This document shows positions 43,894 to 52,362 of a stretch of 64,000 nucleotides of DNA, in pieces; within the stretch, counting starts at the first letter, position 1, and each line of letters opens with the position of its first letter. The stretch spans positions 67,687 to 131,686 of the forward strand of contig CALADS010000078.1 in the NCBI GenBank assembly GCA_937890825.1. Reading direction: 5' to 3'. This DNA is from an uncultured Bacteroides sp. (GTDB taxonomy: Bacteria > Bacteroidota > Bacteroidia > Bacteroidales > Bacteroidaceae). The notes under the pieces were generated by a model. It saw only the letters and a list, made by a program, of their open reading frames with translations, had not been told where the DNA came from and ran no database searches. The position numbers and the translations under genes are program-made.

Positions 43894-45861
43894 ATGATAT
43901 CAGTAGAAGGATTGAAAGTGGAGTTTAACGCCACCCCGCTGTTCGAGGAGGTGTCCTATGTTATCAATAAGAAAGACCGCATTGCCCTGGTAGGGAAGAA
44001 CGGTGCCGGAAAATCAACCATGCTCAAGATATTGGCGGGCTTGCAGCAACCCACAGAAGGGACAGTGGCTGTGCCTCGCGACTGTACGATAGGCTATTTG
44101 CCGCAAGTCATGGTGCTGACTGATGAACGTACCGTAATACAGGAGGCTGAATTGGCTTTTGAGCATATTTTTGATATGCAGGCCGATATAGAACGCATGA
44201 ATCAAGAGTTGGCAGAACGTACCGATTATGATTCTCCCGGGTATCAGAAACTTATCGACCGGTTTACACACGAGAATGAACGCTTCCTGATGATGGGAGG
44301 TACCAATTACCGTGCTGAGCTGGAACGCACCCTTCAAGGATTGGGCTTTAGCCGGGCAGATTTCGACCGGCCTACCAGCGAGTTTTCCGGTGGGTGGCGT
44401 ATGCGTATCGAATTGGCTAAACTGCTGCTTCGCAGACCGGATGTGCTGTTGCTCGATGAGCCTACTAATCACCTGGATATTGAGTCTATCCAGTGGTTGG
44501 AAAATTTCTTGGCCAACCGGGCCAATGCCGTAGTGCTGGTCAGTCACGACCGGGCCTTTCTGAACAATGTCACCACCCGTACTATTGAAATATCCTGTGC
44601 GCGCATCTACGATTATAAGGTGAAGTACGATGATTTCGTGGTGCTGAGAAAAGAACGGAGAGAGCAACAGTTGCGCGCTTACGAGAATCAGCAGAAGCAG
44701 ATAGAGGATACCGAAGCATTTATCGAACGTTTCCGTTACAAGGCTACCAAGGCCGTACAAGTGCAGAGTCGTATTAAGCAGTTGGAAAAGATAGAACGCA
44801 TCGAAGTAGATGAAGAAGACAATGCGGCACTTCGGTTGAAGTTTACCTGTAGCAGCCGTAGTGGAAATTATCCCGTGATATGCGAAGGGGTAGGCAAGGC
44901 GTATGGCAGCCATGTAGTATTCAGTAATGTGGATCTTACCATCAATCGTGGAGAAAAGGTGGCCTTTGTGGGCAAGAACGGTGAAGGAAAGTCTACGTTG
45001 GTAAAATGTATCATGGGAGAGATAGCAGACTATACCGGAAAACTCCTCTTGGGTCACAATGTGCAGATCGGTTATTTTGCTCAGAATCAAGCGCAGTTGT
45101 TAGACGAGAATTATACTGTATTCGATACGATAGATCGGGTGGCCGTAGGAGATATCCGGTTGAAAATCCGCGATATTTTGGGAGCTTTTATGTTTGGTGG
45201 TGAAGCATCCGACAAAAAAGTAAAAGTCTTAAGCGGTGGTGAACGTACCCGCCTGGCCATGATAAAACTGTTGTTGGAGCCGGTAAATTTCTTAATACTC
45301 GACGAACCTACCAATCATTTGGATATGCGTTCTAAGGAAGTGCTCAAGGAGGCCATACGGGAGTTCGATGGGACAGTAATCTTGGTGAGTCACGACCGTG
45401 ACTTCCTTGACGGCTTGGTAACTAAAGTATATGAGTTTGGTGGCGGAACTGTAAAAGAACATCTCGGTGGAATTTACGACTTCTTGCAAAAGAAACAGAT
45501 GGAGCATCTGGACGAACTGCAGAAGCAGCCAGCTCTTTCTGCTTCGCCCACAGCGGCATCCGGAACTGCTGCTGCCGATAGTGCGCAACCATCGGCAGGC
45601 CGCCTGTCTTATGAAGAACAGAAAGAACTGAATAAGCGCATCCGCAAGGCTGAGCGGCGTGTGGAAGAATGCGAGAAACTGATAGAACAGACCGAAGCCC
45701 GGATAGCCGAGGTAGAAGAGCAGATGACCACACCGCAGGGAGCAGCCGATATGACCCTTTATGAAAAGCATACAGCATTGAAGAAACAACTGGATGAAAT
45801 CATGGAAAACTGGGAAGAGGCTTCCACGGAAGTAGAAACACTCAATGCACAGAAGGGGTAG
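43894..45861 (+). CDS. ABC-F family ATPase (Uup/EttA-like)
   Basis: Soluble tandem ATP-binding-cassette protein, 655 residues, of the group that binds ribosomes and modulates translation. Two Walker A motifs (GKNGAGKST near residue 34 and GKNGEGKST near 361), two signature motifs (SGGWRMRIELA and SGGERTRLAMI) and two Walker B motifs (LLLDEPTNHLD and LILDEPTNHLD). The linker between cassettes is Arg/Gln-rich, and a C-terminal coiled coil (roughly residues 570-650) is typical of Uup-like members. There are no membrane segments, so it is not a transporter. Antibiotic-resistance function is not suggested by anything seen. Confidence 0.92.
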   Translation: MISVEGLKVEFNATPLFEEVSYVINKKDRIALVGKNGAGKSTMLKILAGLQQPTEGTVAVPRDCTIGYLPQVMVLTDERTVIQEAELAFEHIFDMQADIERMNQELAERTDYDSPGYQKLIDRFTHENERFLMMGGTNYRAELERTLQGLGFSRADFDRPTSEFSGGWRMRIELAKLLLRRPDVLLLDEPTNHLDIESIQWLENFLANRANAVVLVSHDRAFLNNVTTRTIEISCARIYDYKVKYDDFVVLRKERREQQLRAYENQQKQIEDTEAFIERFRYKATKAVQVQSRIKQLEKIERIEVDEEDNAALRLKFTCSSRSGNYPVICEGVGKAYGSHVVFSNVDLTINRGEKVAFVGKNGEGKSTLVKCIMGEIADYTGKLLLGHNVQIGYFAQNQAQLLDENYTVFDTIDRVAVGDIRLKIRDILGAFMFGGEASDKKVKVLSGGERTRLAMIKLLLEPVNFLILDEPTNHLDMRSKEVLKEAIREFDGTVILVSHDRDFLDGLVTKVYEFGGGTVKEHLGGIYDFLQKKQMEHLDELQKQPALSASPTAASGTAAADSAQPSAGRLSYEEQKELNKRIRKAERRVEECEKLIEQTEARIAEVEEQMTTPQGAADMTLYEKHTALKKQLDEIMENWEEASTEVETLNAQKG

Positions 45862-45909
45862 ACCTCAATTTGAAATACATAAATCATTAACACATAAACT
45901 AACTTGAGT

Positions 45910-47946
45910 ATGAAAGCAAAGCATTATTTTCCGCTTGCAGCATTCTGTCTGATGACAGCAGCCTGCAACACTGCCGGTAAGCATACAGAGCTTACATCGG
46001 GCATCCAACTGGCCAATCTTGACACCACAGCCCATCCGGGTACTGATTTCTACCAGTATGCCTGTGGCGGCTGGATGAAGAATCATCCGCTTACCGATGA
46101 ATATTCCATGTATGGTTCATTTACCCAATTGGCTGAAAATAACAACGAGCAAATTCGGGAACTTATCCAGGATTTGGCAGGAGGTACCCATCAGCAGGGC
46201 AGTGTGGCTCAGAAAGTGGGCGATCTCTATAAAATCGTAATGGACAGTGTAAAGCTCAATGCTGACGGCGTGACTCCGATTCGTGAGGAACTGAATCGCA
46301 TTGCAGCCGTGAAAGAAAAGAAAGAACTATATCCGCTCATGGCCGATTTATATATGCGTGGTGTGGGTAGCTACCTGGCTCTTTATGTGGCTGCCGACGA
46401 AAAGAACAGCAGCATGAATGCGGTGCAGATAGCACAGAGCGGGCTCAGCATGGGCGAACGTGATTATTACCTGGCCGATGATGAGGCTACGAAAAAAATC
46501 CGTGAAGCTTTCAAGGCTCATGTGCAGAAAATGTTCCGTCTGGCAGGCTTTGATGAGGCTGTAGCCCAAAATGCAGTGCAAACGGTAATGGGTGTAGAAA
46601 CTCGTTTGGCTCAGGCTTTCCGCTCGCGGGTAGAGTTGCGCGATCCGCAAGCCAATTATCACAAGATGAGCATGGAAGATATTCGCAAGAAATATGCCTC
46701 TTTCGATTGGGATGCTTATCTCGGTGGATTGGGCCTGACGGATGTAAAAGAAATCATCGTAGGACAGCCTGCCTCTCTTCTGGCATCGGTGAAAGAAATA
46801 GACACCCTGCCGCTGGAGCAGCAGAAACTGTATCTGCAATGGAAACTCATAGATGGTGCTGCCGGCTGCCTGAACGATGCTATGGTGGAACAAAACTTCG
46901 ACTTCTATAGCCGCACCTTGTCGGGTGCCAAGGAGATGCGTCCGCGTTGGAAGCGTGCCGTATCTTTCGTCAGCTCTGCACTGGGCGAGGCCGTAGGACA
47001 GATGTACGTGGAAAAATATTTCCCTGCGGCTGCCAAGGAACGCATGGTGACATTGGTGAAAAACTTGCAGGAAAGCCTGGGAGACCGCATCCGGAATCTC
47101 AGTTGGATGGGTGATGCTACCAAGGAAAAAGCCCTGGAAAAACTGGCTGCTTTCCGCGTGAAGATAGGTTATCCGGACACCTGGAAGAGCTACGATGATT
47201 TGGACATCAAGAACGATTCTTACTGGGCCAACGCCGAACGTGCCAGCATTTGGGGCATGAAGGAAATGATGGCCAAAGCCGGCAAGCCGGTCGACCGCGA
47301 AGAATGGCTGATGACTCCGCAGACCGTGAACGCTTACTATAATCCTACCACGAACGAAATCTGCTTCCCGGCAGCCATCCTGCAGCCTCCTTTCTTTGAT
47401 ATGAATGCCGACGACGCTTTCAATTACGGTGCTATCGGTGTGGTAATTGGGCATGAAATGACCCACGGATTTGATGACCAGGGCCGTCAGTACGACAAAG
47501 AGGGTAACTTGAAGGATTGGTGGACGGCCGAGGATGCCGAACGCTTCAATGAGCGTGCGCAGGTGCTGGTAGATTTCTTTGATAACATCGAAGTGGCTCC
47601 CGGTGTGCATGCCAACGGAAAGATGACCTTGGGAGAGAACATCGCCGATTACGGTGGCTTGCAGGTGGCTTATCAAGCTTTCAAAAAGGCTACTCAGACA
47701 CAGCCTCTGCCCGTGGCAGACGGACTGACACCCGAACAGCGTTTCTTCCTAGCCTATGCAGGCGTATGGGCCAACAACATCCGTCCGGAAATGGTGCTTT
47801 ATCTCACAAAGGTAGATGTACACTCATTGGGTGAATGGCGTGTCAACGGTACATTGCCGCAAATCAATGCTTGGTATGACGCTTTCCAAATCAATGAAGC
47901 AGATTCCATGTACTTGGCTCCGGACAAGCGCGCTGCCATCTGGTAA
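45910..47946 (+). CDS. M13-family zinc metallopeptidase (PepO-like)
   Basis: Exported endopeptidase of the neprilysin/PepO family, 678 residues. Lipoprotein signal with lipobox TAAC, then YQYACGGWMKNHPLTDEYSM (family N-terminal block). The zinc site is VIGHEMTHGFDDQGR near residue 513, with the third ligand in GENIADYGGLQVAY. The C-terminus shows RPEMVLYLTKVDVHS, then ends in AAIW, the common M13 end. I start at the ATG at 45910; a TTG two codons earlier is less likely. It follows the ABC-F gene by 48 nt. Substrates are unknown. Confidence 0.93.
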   Translation: MKAKHYFPLAAFCLMTAACNTAGKHTELTSGIQLANLDTTAHPGTDFYQYACGGWMKNHPLTDEYSMYGSFTQLAENNNEQIRELIQDLAGGTHQQGSVAQKVGDLYKIVMDSVKLNADGVTPIREELNRIAAVKEKKELYPLMADLYMRGVGSYLALYVAADEKNSSMNAVQIAQSGLSMGERDYYLADDEATKKIREAFKAHVQKMFRLAGFDEAVAQNAVQTVMGVETRLAQAFRSRVELRDPQANYHKMSMEDIRKKYASFDWDAYLGGLGLTDVKEIIVGQPASLLASVKEIDTLPLEQQKLYLQWKLIDGAAGCLNDAMVEQNFDFYSRTLSGAKEMRPRWKRAVSFVSSALGEAVGQMYVEKYFPAAAKERMVTLVKNLQESLGDRIRNLSWMGDATKEKALEKLAAFRVKIGYPDTWKSYDDLDIKNDSYWANAERASIWGMKEMMAKAGKPVDREEWLMTPQTVNAYYNPTTNEICFPAAILQPPFFDMNADDAFNYGAIGVVIGHEMTHGFDDQGRQYDKEGNLKDWWTAEDAERFNERAQVLVDFFDNIEVAPGVHANGKMTLGENIADYGGLQVAYQAFKKATQTQPLPVADGLTPEQRFFLAYAGVWANNIRPEMVLYLTKVDVHSLGEWRVNGTLPQINAWYDAFQINEADSMYLAPDKRAAIW

Positions 47947-47987
47947 GGAACAGGCAACTGAAATAAACTGAAATAACCGATAGGGTG

Positions 47988-48018
47988 AGAGGCTGGTAAA
48001 GAATCGTTACCGGCCTCT
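47988..48018 (+). terminator. Terminator after the M13 peptidase gene
   Basis: AGAGGCTGGTAA pairs with TTACCGGCCTCT (one T-G wobble) across a 7-base loop, followed by TTCTCTTTT. Confidence 0.8.
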
Positions 48019-48044
48019 TTCTCTTTTGCCTTGCTCTACACCTT

Positions 48045-48158
48045 CTCCGTATCTTCTCCCTACCAACTCCGTACCTTCTCCCTACCAAGTCCGTGAGAAA
48101 GCCCGCTCTATAGATACGGAGCAGACACGGAGCATAGGCAGGGTAGATAGGTCGGATA
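48045..48158. repeat. 11-bp unit array facing an inverted array
   Basis: Five forward units in register: CTCCGTATCTT, CTCCCTACCAA, CTCCGTACCTT, CTCCCTACCAA, GTCCGTGAGAA (48045-48099). After a 15-bp spacer come four units in the opposite sense: TACGGAGCAGA, CACGGAGCATA, GGCAGGGTAGA, TAGGTCGGATA (48115-48158). CTCCGTA and TACGGAG are reverse complements, so the halves could pair. It lies between the M13 terminator and the purH promoter. Confidence 0.85.
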
Positions 48159-48292
48159 TCCCTATCAGGTTCGGATGAATATCTTTTACATTCAATCGAA
48201 AAATACGGGCGATGTACTCGTATCTTTTGAAACTTTAGGTTCTATTTATAAAAAAGGACGGTTGGCTTGATGTACATCTAAAGCAAAAGTTG

Positions 48293-48300
48293 TACCTTTG
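48293..48300 (+). promoter_or_regulatory. -7 element for purH
   Basis: TACCTTTG matches TAnnTTTG, 44 bp before the purH ATG. The leader then contains TTATTTAA/TTAAATAA arms (48308-48336) that could form a weak hairpin. Confidence 0.65.
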
Positions 48301-48344
48301 CAGCAATTTATTTAATATACGCGTACTTTTAAATAAGAATAATT

Positions 48345-49871
48345 ATGTCTGAAACTAAAAGAATCAAGACAGCCCTCGTATCTGTATATCACAAAGAGGG
48401 CCTGGATGAAATCATCACCAAATTACACGAGGAAGGTGTGGAATTCCTTTCTACTGGTGGAACTCGCCAATTCATTGAATCATTGGGGTATCCCTGCAAG
48501 GCTGTGGAAGACCTCACTACATACCCTTCTATCCTGGGTGGCCGCGTGAAGACGTTGCATCCGAAGGTGTTCGGAGGTATCCTTTGCCGTCGCGGACTGG
48601 AACAGGATATGCAGCAGATTGAGAAATACGAAATTCCGGAAATCGATTTGGTTATCGTTGACCTCTATCCGTTCGAAGCTACCGTGGCTAGCGGTGCTGA
48701 AGAACCTGCTATCATTGAAAAGATTGATATAGGCGGCATCTCACTGATTCGTGCAGCTGCCAAGAATTACAACGATGTGGTAATCGTTGCGTCTCAAGCT
48801 CAGTACCAACCGCTTCGCGATATGCTGATGGAACACGGTGCTACTACTACATTAGAAGAACGTCGCTGGTTTGCCAAGGAGGCTTTTGCGGTATCTTCTC
48901 ACTATGATTCTGCTATCTTCAACTATTTCGATGCCGACAACAGCTCAGCATTCCGCTGCTCTGCCAATAATCAGAAAACTTTGCGTTATGGTGAAAACCC
49001 GCATCAGAAGGGTTATTTCTTTGGTAACTTGGAGGCGATGTTCGACCAAATTCACGGTAAGGAAATCTCTTACAATAACTTGCTGGACATCAACGCGGCT
49101 GTAGATTTGATTGATGAATTTGGTACAGACACCACGTTTGCTGTATTGAAGCACAACAATGCTTGCGGTCTGGCTTCTCGTCCTACCGTGCTCGAAGCCT
49201 GGAAAGATGCCCTGGCAGGCGACCCCGTTTCGGCTTTCGGCGGCGTGCTGATTACGAATGCGGTGATCGACAAGGCTACTGCCGAAGAAATCAACAAGAT
49301 ATTCTTTGAAGTGATTATCGCACCCGACTATGATGTAGATGCCCTCGAAATCCTTGGTCAGAAGAAGAACCGTATCATTCTGGTACGTAAAGAAACAGCT
49401 CTCCCTAAAAAGCAGTTCCGTTCATTGCTGAATGGGGTATTGGTGCAAGACCGTGACTTGAAGATTGAAACACCCGCAGACTTGAAGACAGTAACTGTAA
49501 AGGAACCTACTGCTCAGGAAGTAGAAGATATGCTCTTTGCCAACAAGATTGTGAAGAACAGCAAGTCGAATGCCATTGTATTGGCCAAGGGCAAGCAACT
49601 GTTTGCTAGCGGTGTGGGACAGACTAGCCGTGTAGATGCTTTAAAGCAAGCCATCGAAAAGGCTAAGAACTTTGGTTTCGACCTCCACGGAGCCGTGATG
49701 GCCAGTGATGCCTTCTTCCCCTTCCCCGATTGCGTGGAAATAGCCGGAAATGAAGGAATTACAGCTGTAATTCAGCCGGGCGGAAGCATTAAGGACGAAT
49801 TGTCGTTCCAATATTGCAACGAACATGGTATCGCTATGGTGACTACCGGTTTCCGTCACTTTAAACATTAA
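48345..49871 (+). CDS. purH: Bifunctional AICAR formyltransferase / IMP cyclohydrolase
   Basis: Last two steps of purine synthesis. The N-terminal cyclohydrolase domain (residues 1 to about 200) shows ALVSVYHKEGLDEI, STGGTRQFIE and LGGRVKTLHPKVFGG. The C-terminal transformylase has RYGENPHQKGYFFG, LLDINAAVDLIDEF, LKHNNACGLA and the catalytic region ASDAFFPFPDCVEIAG. Residue total 508. It precedes the mre-mrd cluster with an 85-bp gap that contains a large hairpin. Confidence 0.97.
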   Translation: MSETKRIKTALVSVYHKEGLDEIITKLHEEGVEFLSTGGTRQFIESLGYPCKAVEDLTTYPSILGGRVKTLHPKVFGGILCRRGLEQDMQQIEKYEIPEIDLVIVDLYPFEATVASGAEEPAIIEKIDIGGISLIRAAAKNYNDVVIVASQAQYQPLRDMLMEHGATTTLEERRWFAKEAFAVSSHYDSAIFNYFDADNSSAFRCSANNQKTLRYGENPHQKGYFFGNLEAMFDQIHGKEISYNNLLDINAAVDLIDEFGTDTTFAVLKHNNACGLASRPTVLEAWKDALAGDPVSAFGGVLITNAVIDKATAEEINKIFFEVIIAPDYDVDALEILGQKKNRIILVRKETALPKKQFRSLLNGVLVQDRDLKIETPADLKTVTVKEPTAQEVEDMLFANKIVKNSKSNAIVLAKGKQLFASGVGQTSRVDALKQAIEKAKNFGFDLHGAVMASDAFFPFPDCVEIAGNEGITAVIQPGGSIKDELSFQYCNEHGIAMVTTGFRHFKH

Positions 49872-49880
49872 TATTCATTG

Positions 49881-49937
49881 AGGATGAAGTGTGGGATGCC
49901 CGCTTCTTATGGCAGCGGATGAGCCCTGCTTCATCCT
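49881..49937 (+). terminator. Nested hairpin between purH and mreB
   Basis: Outer arms AGGATGAAG/CTTCATCCT, with inner CCGCT/AGCGG and GGG/CCC pairings, followed by T-rich TCTTTCTTCT. It ends 19 bp before mreB. It may end the purH message in part or act as a leader for mreB. Confidence 0.65.
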
Positions 49938-49956
49938 TCTTTCTTCTATTGATAAT

Positions 49957-50979
49957 ATGGGATTATTCTCTTTTACACAAGAAATAGCGATGGACTTGGG
50001 CACGGCCAATACCATTATCACCTCAAACGGTAAGATTGTGGTGGATGAGCCCTCGGTAGTGGCTCTGGACCGTCGTACTGATAAAATGATTGCGGTGGGC
50101 GAAAAGGCGAAGCTGATGCACGAGAAGACCAACGACAATATCCGTACCATCCGTCCGTTACGTGATGGGGTGATAGCCGACTTCTATGCTTGTGAGCAGA
50201 TGATTCGTGGACTCATCAAGATGGTGAATAACAAGAACCGTCTTTTCTCTCCGTCGTTGCGTATGGTTATCGGCGTGCCTTCGGGCAGTACGGAAGTGGA
50301 ACTTCGTGCTGTGCGCGACTCGGCTGAACATGCTGGTGGACGCGATGTCTACCTCATCTTTGAACCCATGGCGGCAGCCATTGGTGTGGGAATCGATGTA
50401 GAGGCTCCTGAGGGAAACATGATTGTGGATATAGGTGGCGGTTCTACTGAAATTGCTGTGATTTCGTTGGGTGGCATTGTGACCAACAATTCCATTCGTG
50501 TGGCCGGAGACGACCTCACGGCTGATATACGTGAGTATATGAGTCGTCAGCATAACGTGAAGGTCAGCGAGCGTATGGCCGAGCGTATTAAGATACACGT
50601 AGGTTCGGTACTTACCGACTTGGGCGAGGATGCTCCTGAAGATTACATCGTACATGGCCCGAACCGTATCACTGCATTGCCGATGGAAGTCCCTGTGTGC
50701 TATCAGGAAATAGCTCACTGTCTGGAGAAATCCATTTCTAAGATTGAAACGGCCATTCTCAGTGCGCTGGAAAATACTCCTCCTGAACTGTATGCCGACA
50801 TTGTACATAACGGTATTTACCTGGCAGGTGGTGGTGCATTGCTGCGCGGATTGGACAAACGACTGATGGACAAGATTAATATACCTTTCCATATAGCCGA
50901 AGATCCCCTTCATGCGGTGGCCAAAGGTACGGGTGTAGCGTTGAAGAATGTGGACCGTTTCTCATTCCTGATGAGATAA
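49957..50979 (+). CDS. mreB: Rod shape-determining protein MreB
   Basis: Bacterial actin that guides cell-wall elongation under the inner membrane. The 340-residue protein has the actin-fold ATP motifs AMDLGTANTIITSNGKIV, VDIGGGSTEIAVISLGG and LAGGGALLRGLD. It starts at the ATG at 49957 (MGLFSFTQEIAMDLG); the open frame upstream contains the purH-mreB hairpin and is not coding. First gene of the run mreB-mreC-mreD-mrdA-rodA. Confidence 0.97.
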   Translation: MGLFSFTQEIAMDLGTANTIITSNGKIVVDEPSVVALDRRTDKMIAVGEKAKLMHEKTNDNIRTIRPLRDGVIADFYACEQMIRGLIKMVNNKNRLFSPSLRMVIGVPSGSTEVELRAVRDSAEHAGGRDVYLIFEPMAAAIGVGIDVEAPEGNMIVDIGGGSTEIAVISLGGIVTNNSIRVAGDDLTADIREYMSRQHNVKVSERMAERIKIHVGSVLTDLGEDAPEDYIVHGPNRITALPMEVPVCYQEIAHCLEKSISKIETAILSALENTPPELYADIVHNGIYLAGGGALLRGLDKRLMDKINIPFHIAEDPLHAVAKGTGVALKNVDRFSFLMR

Positions 50980-50992
50980 TCGCTGGGTGAAG

Positions 50993-51826
50993 ATGCGGAA
51001 TTTATTGAATTTTCTCATCAAATATAATTACTGGTTCCTCTTTCTACTGTTAGAGGTAACCAGTTTTGTTTTATTGTTTCGCTTTAACCATTATCAGCAG
51101 AGTGTATTTTTTACCTCGGCCAATGGTGCGGCAGGCAAGGTGTATGAATGGTCGGGAGCGGTTACTTCATACTTTCATCTGAAATCGGTCAACGAAGATT
51201 TGCTCGACCGTAATATGTTGCTGGAACAGCGGGTGGCCCAGTTAGAGAAATACTTGCTCGACCAAGGGGCAGATTCGATCAAACTGAATAGTCTGGACCA
51301 CATGGCTGCGGGAGATTATCGGATATTCAAGGCAAATGTCATCAAGAATTCACTGATGATGGCCGATAACTACATTACGCTGGATGCTGGCGAAGAAGCA
51401 GGTATCCGCCCGGATATGGGGGTAGTGGATGCCAATGGAGTGGTGGGCATCGTTTATAAAACGTCGGCTCATTATTCACTGGTGTTACCTTTACTCAACA
51501 GCAAGTCGAGTATCAGTTGCAAGATTGTGGGAAGCGACTATTTCGGCTATCTGAAGTGGGAGGGCGGTGATTCGCGTTTCGCTTATCTGAAGGATTTGCC
51601 GCGCCATGCGGAATTTAATCTGGGAGATACGGTGGTGACGAGCGGTTATTCAGCCGTATTTCCGGCAGGTGTCATGGTAGGTACGGTAGATGATATGCAG
51701 GATTCGCACGACGGACTTTCTTATTTGCTGAAAATCAAGTTGGCTACAGATTTCGGCAAGGTGAGCAATGTGCGTGTCATTGCGCGGAGCGGCCAGGAAG
51801 AGCAGAAAAAGCTGGAAGATATTTAA
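50993..51826 (+). CDS. mreC: Rod shape-determining protein MreC
   Basis: Bitopic inner-membrane protein whose periplasmic beta domains activate PBP2. One N-terminal membrane helix (YWFLFLLLEVTSFVLLF), a coiled coil (LLDRNMLLEQRVAQLEKYLL), then the beta domain with AGEEAGIRPDMGVVDANGVV and GYSAVFPAGVMVGTV. Length 277 from the ATG at 50993; a GTG two codons earlier is possible. It follows mreB by 13 nt. Confidence 0.94.
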   Translation: MRNLLNFLIKYNYWFLFLLLEVTSFVLLFRFNHYQQSVFFTSANGAAGKVYEWSGAVTSYFHLKSVNEDLLDRNMLLEQRVAQLEKYLLDQGADSIKLNSLDHMAAGDYRIFKANVIKNSLMMADNYITLDAGEEAGIRPDMGVVDANGVVGIVYKTSAHYSLVLPLLNSKSSISCKIVGSDYFGYLKWEGGDSRFAYLKDLPRHAEFNLGDTVVTSGYSAVFPAGVMVGTVDDMQDSHDGLSYLLKIKLATDFGKVSNVRVIARSGQEEQKKLEDI

Positions 51827-51858
51827 GTGTAAGGATGCTTTTTAAATGAACTGAATTC

Positions 51859-52362
51859 ATGTTATTGAATTATTTACATAAGTTGGGATGGTTTGTGGGG
51901 TTGGTCTTGTTGCAGGTGCTGATTTTGAATAATGTACATATTGCCGGATGTGCCACCCCCTTTCTATATATTTATCTGATTCTGAAATTTGAGTCGGACA
52001 TACCCCGTAATACGTTGATGTTGTGGGCTTTCTTCCTGGGATTGACCGTGGATGTCTTTTCTGATACTCCGGGTATGAATGCCGCTGCGGCGGTGTTCTT
52101 GGCATTTATGCGTCCTGCTCTTTTGCGGCTCTTTGTGCCGCGTGATATGGTGGAGAGTATCGTTCCGGGCATCCGTGCCCTGGGGGTATCTCCTTTTTTG
52201 AAGTATGTATCGGCCAGTGTGCTGGTGCATCATAGTGTCTTGCTGCTGGTGGAGTTTTTCTCACTGGCTGCCTGGGGAATGTTGTTGCTGAGAATTGTGG
52301 CCAGTTCACTGCTCACGGTGGCGTGTATCATGGCATTGGATGGTATAAGTAGGAAGCGCTGA
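51859..52362 (+). CDS. mreD: Rod shape-determining protein MreD
   Basis: Small integral membrane protein of the elongation complex, 167 residues with five or six hydrophobic segments (LGWFVGLVLLQVLILNNVHI at the start, FFLGLTVDVFSDTPGMNAAA in the middle). The GLTVDVFSDTPGMNAA motif is characteristic of Bacteroidota MreD. Its stop overlaps the start of mrdA (TGATG), so translation is coupled. Confidence 0.93.
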   Translation: MLLNYLHKLGWFVGLVLLQVLILNNVHIAGCATPFLYIYLILKFESDIPRNTLMLWAFFLGLTVDVFSDTPGMNAAAAVFLAFMRPALLRLFVPRDMVESIVPGIRALGVSPFLKYVSASVLVHHSVLLLVEFFSLAAWGMLLLRIVASSLLTVACIMALDGISRKR

